Of a DNA stretch of 64,000 nt, positions 1 to 7,919 are shown in pieces. The notes beneath the pieces were generated by a model, which was given only the letters and a program-made list of their open reading frames with translations, was not told where the DNA came from and ran no database searches. Numbering within the stretch: the first letter of the stretch is position 1; each line of letters starts with the position of its first letter. This DNA is from Mycobacterium sp. WUMAC-067 (lineage in GTDB: Bacteria; Actinomycetota; Actinomycetes; Mycobacteriales; Mycobacteriaceae), in contig NZ_JAEKMI010000005.1 in assembly GCF_020217485.1 (NCBI RefSeq), positions 124,001 through 188,000 on the forward strand, written 5' to 3'. The translations under genes were made by a program, and so were the position numbers.

Positions 1-122
1 TTGGTATCCAGTGTCGACGCGCACGGGTAGCCCGGCGCCCCGCATCGCTGTTTGATCGGTATCGCGAAAACGGCGAGCAACACGACGACGGCGATTCCGA
101 TGCTCAGCGGGACTTTCTTCAC
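1..122 (-). CDS. Small membrane-anchored or secreted protein, cut by window edge
   Basis: A minus-strand frame opens with GTG at 122 and runs off the left edge, giving the first 40 residues. They start with MKKVPL and then form one hydrophobic segment (about residues 6-22, SIGIAVVVLLAVFAIP), followed by a Cys-containing stretch (QRCGAPGYPC). This looks like a signal peptide or single membrane anchor followed by an extracytoplasmic part with paired cysteines. A weak purine-rich GAGGTCGG lies just upstream of the GTG. The protein continues outside the window, so its length and family cannot be stated. Confidence 0.5.
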   Translation of the reverse strand, partial: MKKVPLSIGIAVVVLLAVFAIPIKQRCGAPGYPCASTLDT

Positions 123-281
123 TGCCGACCTCGTTTGCGCCAGATCTACCACCGTTGGAGTGTAAGCGGCCGATCCCGCCGCGGCACCTGCGACGCCGCG
201 GGCCCTTCTTCCTAGGCCCCACGGCGTTTGGGGGCCCGGGTGCCGCGGGTACGCGGATGTGAGCCGATCGAAGGGCTGAGC

Positions 282-470
282 ATGAGCGATACGGACCTCA
301 GGCCGCTTTCGGCGGAGCGGCCAGGCAATTCAGAGCCGCGGGAGCCGGGGACACCGGACGAGAAACCGGAGCGGCTCACGCCGACCGAAACGCCCGAACG
401 GCTCACGCCGACAGAACCGCCGGAGCGGTTGACGCCATCGGAACCGCCCGAGCGTCACGCCCCAGAATAA
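282..470 (+). CDS. Small hypothetical protein with PERLTP repeats (62 aa)
   Basis: Starting at ATG 282 (preceded by an AAGGG stretch), this frame encodes 62 hydrophilic residues beginning MSDTDLRPLSAERPG. The second half is built from 9-residue units, PERLTPTET, PERLTPTEP, PERLTPSEP, ending PERHAPE. There is no signal peptide, membrane segment or recognisable domain; the composition (Pro, Glu, Arg, Thr) predicts disorder. An in-frame start upstream at 228 is possible but lacks a ribosome site. It sits 32 bp before another small gene on the same strand, so the two may be co-transcribed. Function unknown; moderate confidence that it is a real gene. Confidence 0.45.
   Translation: MSDTDLRPLSAERPGNSEPREPGTPDEKPERLTPTETPERLTPTEPPERLTPSEPPERHAPE
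366..467 (+). repeat. 27-bp in-frame tandem repeat (PERLTPxEx units)
   Basis: Three full and one degenerate copy of a 27-bp unit encode PERLTPTET / PERLTPTEP / PERLTPSEP / PERHAPE. Copies differ at third codon positions (cggctcacg, cggttgacg), so the repeat is old or under protein-level selection. Confidence 0.7.
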
Positions 471-502
471 CGAACGCGACCGAGCAGGATCGGAGGACGG
501 AT

Positions 503-691
503 ATGCGTGCCGAGGAAGGCGACGAATCGGTCAAGGACTACGCGAAAGAAGGCCGGGAAACCCTGGGCCGCATCAAGGCTTCCCAACACGCGGGCGGCCG
601 CCTGGGTGACATCGCCCGACGGTTCGCCAGTCTCTGGCGGGGGCAGCGCGGCCAGCCGGGCGGCCAGCAGGACACCGAGCCGCCGGCATAA
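503..691 (+). CDS. Small hypothetical basic protein (62 aa)
   Basis: ATG 503 is preceded five bases away by a strong ribosome site (GGAGGA, 492-497), which supports this frame over the overlapping frame starting at 507. The 62-residue product begins MRAEEGDESVKDYAKEG, is charged, and has a possible amphipathic helix (about residues 12-48) with a Gly/Gln-rich tail. No membrane segment or known motif is visible. Its 3' end faces the 3' end of the amidase gene across 18 bp. Function unknown. Confidence 0.55.
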   Translation: MRAEEGDESVKDYAKEGRETLGRIKASQHAGGRLGDIARRFASLWRGQRGQPGGQQDTEPPA

Positions 692-709
692 AACCGATTG
701 CGGCAGCGG

Positions 710-2200
710 CTAATTCGTGGCCGGAGCCGGATGTCGGTGAGCCCATGGCTGCGCCTCTTCGAGTTGGGCGGCCAACTGCAGGAGGCTGCCGTCGGCGCCC
801 AACTTCCCCACGAACTGCACACCCAGCGGAAGGCCACCCTGTGTCCAATGCAGGGGGACGCTGATCGCGGGGCGCCCGGTGAGGTTCGCCAACTGCGTGT
901 AGGGCACCCAGCCCAGGCTCTCCTGGATGAGGTCGTCGAGAATTCCGCTGAGCCCCATGAGTTTTCCCGCGCGGAGCCTGCTGATCACTCGGGCCGCGCG
1001 CTGCAACACCGCCGACGTCGTGGTGGCGCCCACCTCCAGGGGAGGGGTGGCCAGGGTGGGGGTCAGGAAGTAGTCGTAGGCGCCGTGGAACTCGGCCAGA
1101 GACTGGATGTAGTTGTTCCTGTTTTCCAGTGCGGACATGACCGCGAGGACACCCCCGGATCGGCCGAGTTCACTGACGGCCAAACTATCGGCCTCAAAGT
1201 CGCTGTCGCGGGCGCCGGTTCGCCGCTTGATGTCGGCGACCTGGTGGTGGAGCTGCGCGAACCAGATGGTCAGAAAGTCACGGCCCAGCGCGGCATCATC
1301 GTACGGCGGGGCGACCTCCTCGACCTGATGGCCCAGTTCGCCCAGCAGCACGGCGGTCTTCTCGACCGCGGCGACGGCCTCCGGGCTCGGCCGCGGGTTG
1401 ATGGCCGAGCGCGCCGAGTATCCGATTCTCAGCGCTTCCGGACGACGTTGGATGAGTTCGCTGAATGGCTTGTCGGGCAATGCAACCCGGTAGGCCCCAT
1501 CGGGTTGCTGTCCGACGATCGCGTCGTAGAGCGCGGCACTGTCGCGCACAGTGCGCGACACCACCCCCTGGGTCGCCATCCCCAACAGCATCTCGCCGGT
1601 CTGCGGGCCGTAGGGCGCCAAGCCCCGGCTGGGCTTGAGGCCGACGAGTCCGTTGCAGGCGGCGGGGATTCGGATCGACCCGCCGCCGTCGTTGGCCCCG
1701 GCGGCCGCAACGATGCCGGCTGCCACCGCTGCCGCGGATCCGCCTGACGAGCCGCCGGGCGTGTGCTTCGTGTTCCACGGGTTGCGGGCGGGACCCCAGT
1801 AGTCGGGTTCCGTCACGCCCTTGGCCCCGAATTCGGGAGTATTGGTCATCCCGAAGATCACCAGGCCCGCGTCCAGAAACCGCTGCGTGACCAGCGCGTG
1901 CCGGTCGGCCACCTCGTTGGCCAGCGACCGTGACCCGCACGACGTGGGAAAGCCGCGGTACTCCTGGCCGAGGTCTTTGAGCAGGAATGGGACACCGGCG
2001 AACGGCCCGCTCAGGTTCGGGTCTGCGGCTTGGGCGTCGGCGACATGGTCGAGACGGCGGACGATGGCGTTCAACCGCGGGTTCACGGCGTCCGCTCGTT
2101 GCCGCGCCAACGCGAGGAGTTCGGCCGGAGTGACCTGCTTGCGCGCGACCAGCTCGGCCAGGGCGGTCGCGTCCAGCGACATGTACTCGTCGAGGTGCAT
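710..2200 (-). CDS. Amidase, amidase-signature family (496 aa)
   Basis: This enzyme should hydrolyse carboxamides with the Ser-cisSer-Lys triad of the amidase-signature family. The triad is visible: Lys75 in FLLKDLG, the Gly/Ser-rich GGSSGGS (Ser151), and nucleophile Ser175 in DGGGSIRIPA. The usual length of about 480-500 aa fits. The start is ATG 2200 (MHLDEYMSLDAT) because GGAGAAG lies just before it; the frame stays open upstream to 2284 without a better site. It is one of several mycobacterial AmiA/B/C/D-type amidases, and which substrate it uses cannot be told. It diverges from the hydrolase gene at 2326. Confidence 0.9.
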   Translation of the reverse strand: MHLDEYMSLDATALAELVARKQVTPAELLALARQRADAVNPRLNAIVRRLDHVADAQAADPNLSGPFAGVPFLLKDLGQEYRGFPTSCGSRSLANEVADRHALVTQRFLDAGLVIFGMTNTPEFGAKGVTEPDYWGPARNPWNTKHTPGGSSGGSAAAVAAGIVAAAGANDGGGSIRIPAACNGLVGLKPSRGLAPYGPQTGEMLLGMATQGVVSRTVRDSAALYDAIVGQQPDGAYRVALPDKPFSELIQRRPEALRIGYSARSAINPRPSPEAVAAVEKTAVLLGELGHQVEEVAPPYDDAALGRDFLTIWFAQLHHQVADIKRRTGARDSDFEADSLAVSELGRSGGVLAVMSALENRNNYIQSLAEFHGAYDYFLTPTLATPPLEVGATTTSAVLQRAARVISRLRAGKLMGLSGILDDLIQESLGWVPYTQLANLTGRPAISVPLHWTQGGLPLGVQFVGKLGADGSLLQLAAQLEEAQPWAHRHPAPATN

Positions 2201-2325
2201 GTCTTCTCCTTCGCTCCGGTCCGTCCCGTGCGGCACCGACCTGACCTCCCCTAAATTGACGCCGCTGCACGCTATCGACGTCAAGCGAATGCGGGCACCG
2301 GCTCGGGGCGCCTTAGTATCACCTG

Positions 2326-3201
2326 GTGCCCACGGCAGCTGAACCGTTTACGATCCGGGGTCCCGGCGGGGTCCAGATCGTCGCCGACCGCCTCGGGGAT
2401 CCTCACGCCCGCGCCGTGGTGTTCTTGCACGGCGGCGGGCAGACCCGCCGTTCCTGGGGCAAGGCCGCTGCCGCGGTCGCCGCGCGCGGGTGGCAGGCCG
2501 TCACCGTCGACCTGCGCGGCCATGGCGAATCGGACTGGTCCGGTGACGGCGACTATCGCGTCGTCAGTTTCGCCGGCGACGTCCAAGAGGTGTTGCGCAC
2601 GCTGCCGCCGCGACCCGTGCTGGTCGGTGCCTCGTTGGGCGGGTTCACGTCGATGCTGCTCGCGGGGGAGCTGTCCCGGGGCATCGCGAGTGCGGTCGTG
2701 TTGGTGGACATCGTCCCGAACATGGACCAGTCCGGGGCGAACCGGATACATGCGTTCATGGCCGAGCGGGTGGAATCGGGGTTCGGCTCACTCGACGAAG
2801 TCGCCGACGCGATCGCCGAGTACAACCCGCATCGGCCGCGACCAACCGATCTGGATGGCCTGACCACCAACCTGCGTCGCCGCGGCGACCGCTGGTATTG
2901 GCACTGGGATCCCCAGTTCATCAGCGGCACTGCGGCATTCCCACCGTTCGAGGTCACCGATGCCGATCGGATGCACGCGGCCGTGGAGGCGATCCTGCGC
3001 GGCGGGGTGCCGATGCTGCTCGTCCGCGGGCAGATGAGCGACCTCGTCAGCCAGGAGCGCGCCGACGAATTCCTGGCGCGTTTTCCCCAAGTCGAATTCA
3101 CCGATGTCCGCGGTGCGGGACACATGGTCGCCGGCGACCGCAACGACATCTTCGCCGGCGCCGTGCTGGAATTCCTTGCGCGGCACGTCGACGCCGGATG
3201 A
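2326..3201 (+). CDS. Alpha/beta-fold hydrolase (291 aa)
   Basis: A cytoplasmic alpha/beta hydrolase with the oxyanion strand FLHGGG (residues 33-38), the nucleophile elbow GASLGG (Ser103), and a C-terminal His in GAGHMV (about residue 266). The first 25 residues show no signal peptide. The GTG start at 2326 has no ribosome site, but a TAGTAT element at 2314-2319 ends six bases before it, so the transcript may be leaderless. The family covers esterases, epoxide hydrolases and C-C hydrolases; the substrate cannot be assigned. It diverges from the amidase gene. Confidence 0.85.
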   Translation: MPTAAEPFTIRGPGGVQIVADRLGDPHARAVVFLHGGGQTRRSWGKAAAAVAARGWQAVTVDLRGHGESDWSGDGDYRVVSFAGDVQEVLRTLPPRPVLVGASLGGFTSMLLAGELSRGIASAVVLVDIVPNMDQSGANRIHAFMAERVESGFGSLDEVADAIAEYNPHRPRPTDLDGLTTNLRRRGDRWYWHWDPQFISGTAAFPPFEVTDADRMHAAVEAILRGGVPMLLVRGQMSDLVSQERADEFLARFPQVEFTDVRGAGHMVAGDRNDIFAGAVLEFLARHVDAG

Positions 3202-3289
3202 ACCGCCCACACGGAACCCGCTGGCCGCCAGCGTATCTGAGACGGGTGGCGCTGCTACTATCTGCCGGGCACAAGCGGAGGGGGTCGGA

Positions 3290-3958
3290 GTGAGCATGCC
3301 GTGGTTGCGGAGGCTGGGACTCGTCGGGGCCCTCATGGTGGCTGGGACGGCGATGGCGAAAACCGCTGCGGCAGCGCCGCCCCCGGCCCTGCCATCGCCG
3401 CCCCCGGCGCCGGGCATGGGGGTCGATCATGAATCCGGCAGGTGCACAGCGGGATTCGCGGCACAGGGTGCCGACGGCAGCTACTACCTGATGACCAGCG
3501 GCCACTGCGACGCGCATGACGGTTCGGAGTGGACGTATGGCAACGATGCCCCGCTCGGCAGAATCTCGGCCAGCGAGCATGAGGGCGCCAAGCGGGACGC
3601 CGCGATCATCCGCCTCGAGCCGAGTGTCGGCATGCCGGTGGGCGACGTGGGTGGCAGATATCAGGTTCGGGATGTGTTGAGCCGCACGCAGATTCAGCCC
3701 GGTATGCCGTTCTGCAAGATCGGCGCGGTGACGGGCGAGACGTGCGGCGCGATCAAGGGCATCGATGGTGACGTGGTCGAAGCCAGCGTGTTCAGCCTCG
3801 ACGGCGACAGCGGCAGTCCCGGCTTCGTGATGAACCCGGACGGCACCGTGAGCGCGGTCGGTCTGTTGATGTCCTCGCCCGACGGAGACGACTACACGAC
3901 CTACTTCATGCTGATCAATCCGCTGCTGGACAGGTGGGGCCTACGGGTTCTCCCGTGA
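3290..3958 (+). CDS. Secreted trypsin-like serine protease (222 aa)
   Basis: A signal peptide (about residues 1-29, ending in AAAAP) is followed by a Pro-rich linker and a chymotrypsin-fold domain. The catalytic triad is visible: His72 in MTSGHCDA, Asp103 in KRDAAIIRL, Ser174 in DGDSGSPG. Cys52/Cys73 and Cys142/Cys152 could form the two disulfides usual for small alpha-lytic-type S1 proteases. The start is GTG 3290 or ATG 3296, both served by GGAGGGGG at 3277-3284. It resembles the mycobacterial Rv1815-type secreted proteases by recall. The next two genes on this strand also encode exported proteins. Confidence 0.85.
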   Translation: MSMPWLRRLGLVGALMVAGTAMAKTAAAAPPPALPSPPPAPGMGVDHESGRCTAGFAAQGADGSYYLMTSGHCDAHDGSEWTYGNDAPLGRISASEHEGAKRDAAIIRLEPSVGMPVGDVGGRYQVRDVLSRTQIQPGMPFCKIGAVTGETCGAIKGIDGDVVEASVFSLDGDSGSPGFVMNPDGTVSAVGLLMSSPDGDDYTTYFMLINPLLDRWGLRVLP

Positions 3959-4049
3959 GAAGCGTTTGCAGATCTCGGGTATCGGGTATGCGGGCGACCG
4001 GCCTCGAACTCCGAGAGCCAGCGGAACCAGCGGCACGAAGGGGACAGTA

Positions 4050-4517
4050 GTGAAGCGTGGGATCGTAGTCGGCGTTGCCGGTGTGGCCCTGGTGATCGCG
4101 GCCGGCGCCGGTTGTTCGAGCAACAAATCCGGTACGGGATCGTCGGGCTCATCTACGCCGGCGGCAGCAGGTCCGCTAGTTATCGTCGACGGTCAGAATC
4201 AGAACGTCAGCGGGCAGGTCACGTGCACCGCTGCGGGTGACAACACCAACATCGGCATCGGTGACCCGACCGCCGGGCTCGGCGCCGTAGTCAGCAACGG
4301 CAATCCGCCGCTGGTCCATTCGGTCGGGCTGGGCACCGTCAACGGTGTCGCGCTCGGGTTCTCCGACGCCGCCCCCAACCAGGGCGGCAGTGCGGGGGCC
4401 GCGGTCAACGGCAAGACGTGGGCGATCAAGGGCACCGCTACGGGTGTCGACATGAGCAATCCGCAGCAATCGCAGCAGGTAACCAAGTCATTCGAGTTGG
4501 ACGTCACCTGCCCGTAG
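4050..4517 (+). CDS. LpqH-like 19-kDa lipoprotein antigen (155 aa)
   Basis: The sequence aligns by eye with the 19-kDa antigen LpqH: a basic start MKRG, hydrophobic signal, lipobox ending AGAGC with lipidated Cys22, a Ser/Gly/Thr linker, then the family landmarks VDGQNQNVSGQVTC, SVGLGTVNGV and TATGVDM, ending in Cys-Pro. LpqH family members are surface lipoproteins recognised by TLR2. GTG 4050 is chosen because GAAGGGGA (4037-4044) precedes it. Since lpqH proper lies elsewhere in mycobacterial genomes, this is likely a paralogue. It lies 33 bp upstream of the repeat protein at 4551. Confidence 0.85.
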   Translation: MKRGIVVGVAGVALVIAAGAGCSSNKSGTGSSGSSTPAAAGPLVIVDGQNQNVSGQVTCTAAGDNTNIGIGDPTAGLGAVVSNGNPPLVHSVGLGTVNGVALGFSDAAPNQGGSAGAAVNGKTWAIKGTATGVDMSNPQQSQQVTKSFELDVTCP

Positions 4518-4550
4518 CGCAGGCCATCGACACCCTAGGGGGACGCAGCT

Positions 4551-5612
4551 ATGTCTATGAAACGTGTCGTCAGCGCTGCCGCGGTGGCCGCCGGCCTGAG
4601 CATCTCGGCGGCGACTCTGAACGCCGGCTCGGCCTACTCCGCGCCACTTGACCCGCCACCGCCCTGCCCGGGCTGCCACGGCGGCGGTGGCGGCGGTGGC
4701 GGCGGTGGCAACCCCGGCGGACCGGGTGGGCAGCCGGGCGGCGGCGGTGGTGGCCCCGGCGGCCAGCAGGGCGGGGGCAATACCCCGCCGCAGGGCGGCC
4801 AGAACAGCCCGCCGGCGCAAGGCGGCCAGAACAGCCCGCCGGCGCAGGGCGGGCAGAACAGCCCGCCGACGCAAGGCGGCCAGAACGGTCCGCCGGCGCA
4901 GGGCGGCCAGACCAACCCGCCGCAGGGCGGGCAGAACAGTCCGCCCCCGCAGGGCGGACCGACGAACGCACCGCCCCAGGGGGGCCAGAACACGCCGCAG
5001 CCGAATGAGCACGGCCAACCCCCGGCCCAGCCCGGGCAGAACGCGCCCCCCGGCCAGGACAACCAAAACCCGCCCCAGCCGGGGCAGAACACCCCGCCGA
5101 ACGAGCCTGGTCAGAATCCGCCGCCGCAGGGTGGGCAGACGAATGCCCCGGCGAACACCCAGAACCCGCCGCCGAACGAGCGGCAGCGGTATGCGTCGCT
5201 CAACCCGCCGAGCACTCAGCCGCCGCACCCGCCGTACGTTCCGCCGCGCGGGGTGTATGCCAGCGGCAATGCGGAGATCGGCGGACCAGTGGGTCTCGAC
5301 ACGGGCTTCAGCGTCGTGGGCCACGGGGCGCCCCCGCCGCCGCGCCAGCACGGCTACGGCTGGAACGACGGCCCGGCCCCTGGCCACCCGCCGCCGCACT
5401 GGGAGGGCCCGCCGCCTCCGGGTGGCTGGAACGGTCCGCCGCCTCCGGGTGGCTGGAACCGGCCGTGGGCCGGCCCGCCGCGTGACGTGGCTGTGGCCCG
5501 GGCCGACTTCGGACCGTTCAACTACAACACCTTTACCGTCATCCCGGTCTTCAACTGGCAGTACGGCGGGTGGGGTTACTGGTTCTTCGGTGTCTGGGTG
5601 CCGCTGTACTGA
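4551..5612 (+). CDS. Secreted Pro/Gly/Gln-rich repeat protein (353 aa)
   Basis: A signal peptide (residues 1-31, MSMKRVVSAA...AYSAP) is followed by a Gly-rich run (42-75), then a block of nine-residue QGGQNSPPA-like repeats (about 81-150), a longer Pro/Gln/Asn-rich stretch (to about 225) and a C-terminal region with PPPGGWN repeats. The end is aromatic: FNYNTFTVIPVFNWQYGGWGYWFFGVWVPLY reads as a compact hydrophobic module rather than a disordered tail. The composition suggests a wall-spanning or extracellular protein. Biochemical role unknown. It follows the LpqH-like gene closely and may share its transcript. Confidence 0.75.
   Translation: MSMKRVVSAAAVAAGLSISAATLNAGSAYSAPLDPPPPCPGCHGGGGGGGGGGNPGGPGGQPGGGGGGPGGQQGGGNTPPQGGQNSPPAQGGQNSPPAQGGQNSPPTQGGQNGPPAQGGQTNPPQGGQNSPPPQGGPTNAPPQGGQNTPQPNEHGQPPAQPGQNAPPGQDNQNPPQPGQNTPPNEPGQNPPPQGGQTNAPANTQNPPPNERQRYASLNPPSTQPPHPPYVPPRGVYASGNAEIGGPVGLDTGFSVVGHGAPPPPRQHGYGWNDGPAPGHPPPHWEGPPPPGGWNGPPPPGGWNRPWAGPPRDVAVARADFGPFNYNTFTVIPVFNWQYGGWGYWFFGVWVPLY
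4791..5000 (+). repeat. 27-bp tandem repeats encoding QGGQNSPPA
   Basis: About eight copies of a 27-bp unit (consensus cagggcggccagaacagc plus ccgccggcg) encode QGGQNSPPA, QGGQNSPPA, QGGQNSPPT, QGGQNGPPA, then more divergent units. Near-identical DNA in the first copies means copy number could vary between strains by slippage. Confidence 0.85.
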
Positions 5613-5619
5613 TCGCGCA

Positions 5620-6573
5620 CTACTGCGGATGGGCCGCCACGTAGTCCGCGGCCGGGATCGGTGACGAGGCCTCGTAGCCGATGGGCAGCAAGACGTCGCC
5701 GGCCGTCGTGCGGCAATAGACGTCCCACCGGTAGTACGCCGCGAAGGTAGCGGGATCGGCCGCGATCAGCGCCGCGTACTGGTCGACCGCGCGCACGTAT
5801 TCGGTCGCCTGGTTGTAGCCATAGATGGCGCGATCCCGATCGTTGGCAAAGCCGTTGGCGGCCAGGTAGCGGCCCGCCGCCAGGATGCTGTCGCGGGGCG
5901 AGTGGATGTCGCCGCCCTGGCCGTAACCCGCGAATGTCGACGGCAAGAACTGCATGGGGCCCTGCGCGCCGGCGGTGCTCGCGCCCACGATGCTGCCGAA
6001 ACGCGACTCGATGAAGTTGATCGCGGCCAGGTAACTCCAGCCGACGCCCGACTCGGATTCCGCCTGGTGGTAATCGTTGAGCAGCTCGTCGGCCGGGGCC
6101 GGCGGCTCGATGCGCCACGCCGGAAGGGTGTCTCGCACCGGGGTCAGCGCGATGAGTTGCCGACGCGCGTCGACGTTGCGGTCGTAGACATCGGCCAGCT
6201 CCGCCGGGATGCGCGGGCGCGTCGTCGCATCCCATTCGGGATGGCGAGCGATGGCGCGGTAGGCCGCCTGCTCGCGGTGCGCCGCCGCCGTCAGCGCCGG
6301 CTCTGGAGTCCCCGGGTCACGCAGCGCGCGCTCGTCGGCGACGAGGTCATCGGCCAGCTGCACGGGGTCCGACGCCAGGGTCGGCTGCGCGCCGCCGGGC
6401 GTCCCGGCATCCGCGGGCACCACTCGTGTCGGCGGCGCCAGCGGTGCGGCCGGGGTCGGCAGGGTGGCGCGGGTCGCCTCCACAGAACGCGACGCGGAAC
6501 AACCGGCGAGCGCCAACATGACCGCGGCCAGGACGAGCGGCGCGGCGCGTCGGTTACGGCCCACACTGATCAC
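5620..6573 (-). CDS. Lipoprotein lytic murein transglycosylase (317 aa)
   Basis: This protein should cleave peptidoglycan glycan strands at the outer face of the membrane. A signal with lipobox LALAGC places the lipidated Cys at residue 25. A Pro/Ala linker leads to an SLT/MltB-type domain: catalytic Glu189 in INFIESRFG, then STAGAQGPMQFLPSTFAGYG, and the late motif GYNQATEYVRAV. GTG 6573 is the furthest start; GTG 6564 is an alternative. It faces the end of the repeat protein gene and diverges from the DUF732 gene. Confidence 0.85.
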   Translation of the reverse strand: MISVGRNRRAAPLVLAAVMLALAGCSASRSVEATRATLPTPAAPLAPPTRVVPADAGTPGGAQPTLASDPVQLADDLVADERALRDPGTPEPALTAAAHREQAAYRAIARHPEWDATTRPRIPAELADVYDRNVDARRQLIALTPVRDTLPAWRIEPPAPADELLNDYHQAESESGVGWSYLAAINFIESRFGSIVGASTAGAQGPMQFLPSTFAGYGQGGDIHSPRDSILAAGRYLAANGFANDRDRAIYGYNQATEYVRAVDQYAALIAADPATFAAYYRWDVYCRTTAGDVLLPIGYEASSPIPAADYVAAHPQ

Positions 6574-6709
6574 GTCCGTCCATTGCCTCGATCCGTACGG
6601 CTCCGGTTGGTTGGCTCACACCGAGTCTTGCGCATCGAAGCGCGTGACATCAATGCCGATGAAGCACAGGGACTTGTAACAACGTCGTCGCACTCTCAAA
6701 CTAGTTGAT

Positions 6710-7474
6710 ATGCGCGACCGCGAGACGATCGACTCAGAATTGCGGCGCATCGCCCTTGGGCGCCGATCGATCCGCGAGCAGGGCGGTCAGCCGTCGTCCC
6801 AAGAGGTCGACGAACTGCTCGACGAGCTCCTGGCCCACAGCATGGGGACACCGCTGGTGAACGCGCCTCAGGCGGGCGAGACCCAGGTGGTCGCCGGCGC
6901 CCCGCCACGGCGCAACACGAGCCGAATCATGCTCCTGCGGCGTAGCGGTCTGCTGCGCCGGCTGGGCCTGGTGGCGGCGTTGCCGCTGTCGCTGGTGGCC
7001 ATCGCAGCCGCGGTGATGGCCATATTCGCCGTCCGCCACCAGGATTCAGCGGCGCAACCGACGGAAACCCCGGCGCCGGCCGCGCCACCACCCAGTCACA
7101 TAGCGCCACCCACAGCAGTCCCGCGGATTGGCGTCGCCGACACGGCGTTCATCGCCGCGTTGAAGCACGAGGGCGTGCCGATTCCCAGCCAGGATTACGT
7201 GATGGCCCAAGGGCACGCGGTCTGCGACTTCCTGGGGCACCAACACAACTTTTCCGACGCGGTCGCATTCGTGCAGCGGTCGTCGATCTGGGACGCCGAC
7301 CAAAGTTCCCATGTCACCGCGGGGGCCATCGTCGCCTACTGCCCTCAGTCCCTACCTACTGCGCCGGACGAGACGCAGCCGGCCTATCAGGATGCTCTCT
7401 CCGATCTGCAGGCCATCGAAGGAAAACTGCGCGACATCCAGGGCGATCTGGATAACCTTCCGGGCCACCCGTGA
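6710..7474 (+). CDS. DUF732 membrane protein (254 aa)
   Basis: A cytoplasmic N-terminal part (1-78, charged) is followed by one membrane segment (about 86-108, VAALPLSLVAIAAAVMAIFAV), a Pro-rich linker, and a DUF732-type domain. That domain starts at ADTAFIAALKHEGVPI and keeps the family features AVCDFLGHQ, a DAVAFVQRSS helix and a late Cys in AGAIVAYCPQ. DUF732 domains are small extracytoplasmic domains of unknown function, common in mycobacteria. The C-terminus is a possible coiled coil (LSDLQAIEGKLRDIQGDLDNL). No ribosome site is obvious at ATG 6710. Confidence 0.75.
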   Translation: MRDRETIDSELRRIALGRRSIREQGGQPSSQEVDELLDELLAHSMGTPLVNAPQAGETQVVAGAPPRRNTSRIMLLRRSGLLRRLGLVAALPLSLVAIAAAVMAIFAVRHQDSAAQPTETPAPAAPPPSHIAPPTAVPRIGVADTAFIAALKHEGVPIPSQDYVMAQGHAVCDFLGHQHNFSDAVAFVQRSSIWDADQSSHVTAGAIVAYCPQSLPTAPDETQPAYQDALSDLQAIEGKLRDIQGDLDNLPGHP

Positions 7475-7559
7475 GCCCGGTGGGCCGCGGACCCTTCTCG
7501 TGTCTGAAACCCCTGTCCTGCAAGCAGTTATCGCACAGCGGCGAGGAGCACACGCAGCC

Positions 7560-7798
7560 GTGACCCTGCTGTTGCTGGTTCTCAAGTCGCGTTGATCGCC
7601 TTCGTCGTAGGCGGCACCATCGCCCTGATCGCCCGCGGGGTCAAGCGTTCACGGGCGAATAGATTGGATCCACGGTGGAAGGGACACAGTGGGCAACCCG
7701 GGTGCGAGGCGTCCGCTTTGGGCGCCATGCCCAACACACCGCTTCCCGAATGGGCCTACTGGGACGACGACGACCACGGCGAGCGTAGGGCACGCTGA
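7560..7798 (+). pseudogene. Small single-span membrane protein, possibly frameshifted
   Basis: A GTG at 7560 lies 11 bases after GAGGAG (7543-7548) and opens VTLLLLVL, but that frame stops at 7595. The +1-shifted frame continues as QVALIAFVVGGTIALIARGVKR and runs to 7798, ending in an acidic tail (YWDDDDHGERRAR). Joined, they make one continuous membrane helix with the positive side inside. Removing one base near 7580-7583 would restore a protein of about 79 aa. Alternatively translation starts at TTG 7592 (68 aa), which lacks a ribosome site. Either way the product is a tiny membrane protein of unknown role. Confidence 0.5.
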
Positions 7799-7819
7799 AG
7801 AGGCCGATGCCGCAGAGGG

Positions 7820-7891
7820 AGCCCCCTGTCAGGATTGAACTGACGACCGCTCGCTTACAAGGCGAGTGCTCTACCACTGAGCTAAGGAGGC
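7820..7891 (-). tRNA. tRNA-Thr (anticodon TGT)
   Basis: The minus strand folds into a cloverleaf. The acceptor stem is GCCTCCT with AGGGGGC, the D arm contains AGCTCAGTGGTAGAGC, the anticodon stem is CTCGC/GCGAG around loop CTTGTAA (anticodon TGT, threonine), and the T arm has GTTCAATCC. CCA is not encoded. The discriminator base is T at 7820. Confidence 0.95.
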
Positions 7892-7919
7892 GGGGTAAAA
7901 CCGGACCCAGCCTAATCGG

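Noticed and set aside
212..406. Minus-strand 64-residue frame opposite the PERLTP gene
   Set aside because: It is the antisense image of the repeats (SRSGVSVGV pattern), has no ribosome site, and the plus frame has better codon structure.
698..1747. Long plus-strand frame opposite the amidase gene
   Set aside because: Long shadow frames are normal in GC-rich coding DNA; the minus frame has complete amidase motifs.
4791..5000. Regular 27-bp repeats, considered as a CRISPR array
   Set aside because: Repeats are contiguous without unique spacers, are in frame with a secreted protein, and no cas genes are nearby.
4488..5399. Arg-rich minus-strand frame across the repeat gene
   Set aside because: It is the complement of Pro/Gly/Gln repeats and has no ribosome site; the plus frame has a clear signal peptide.
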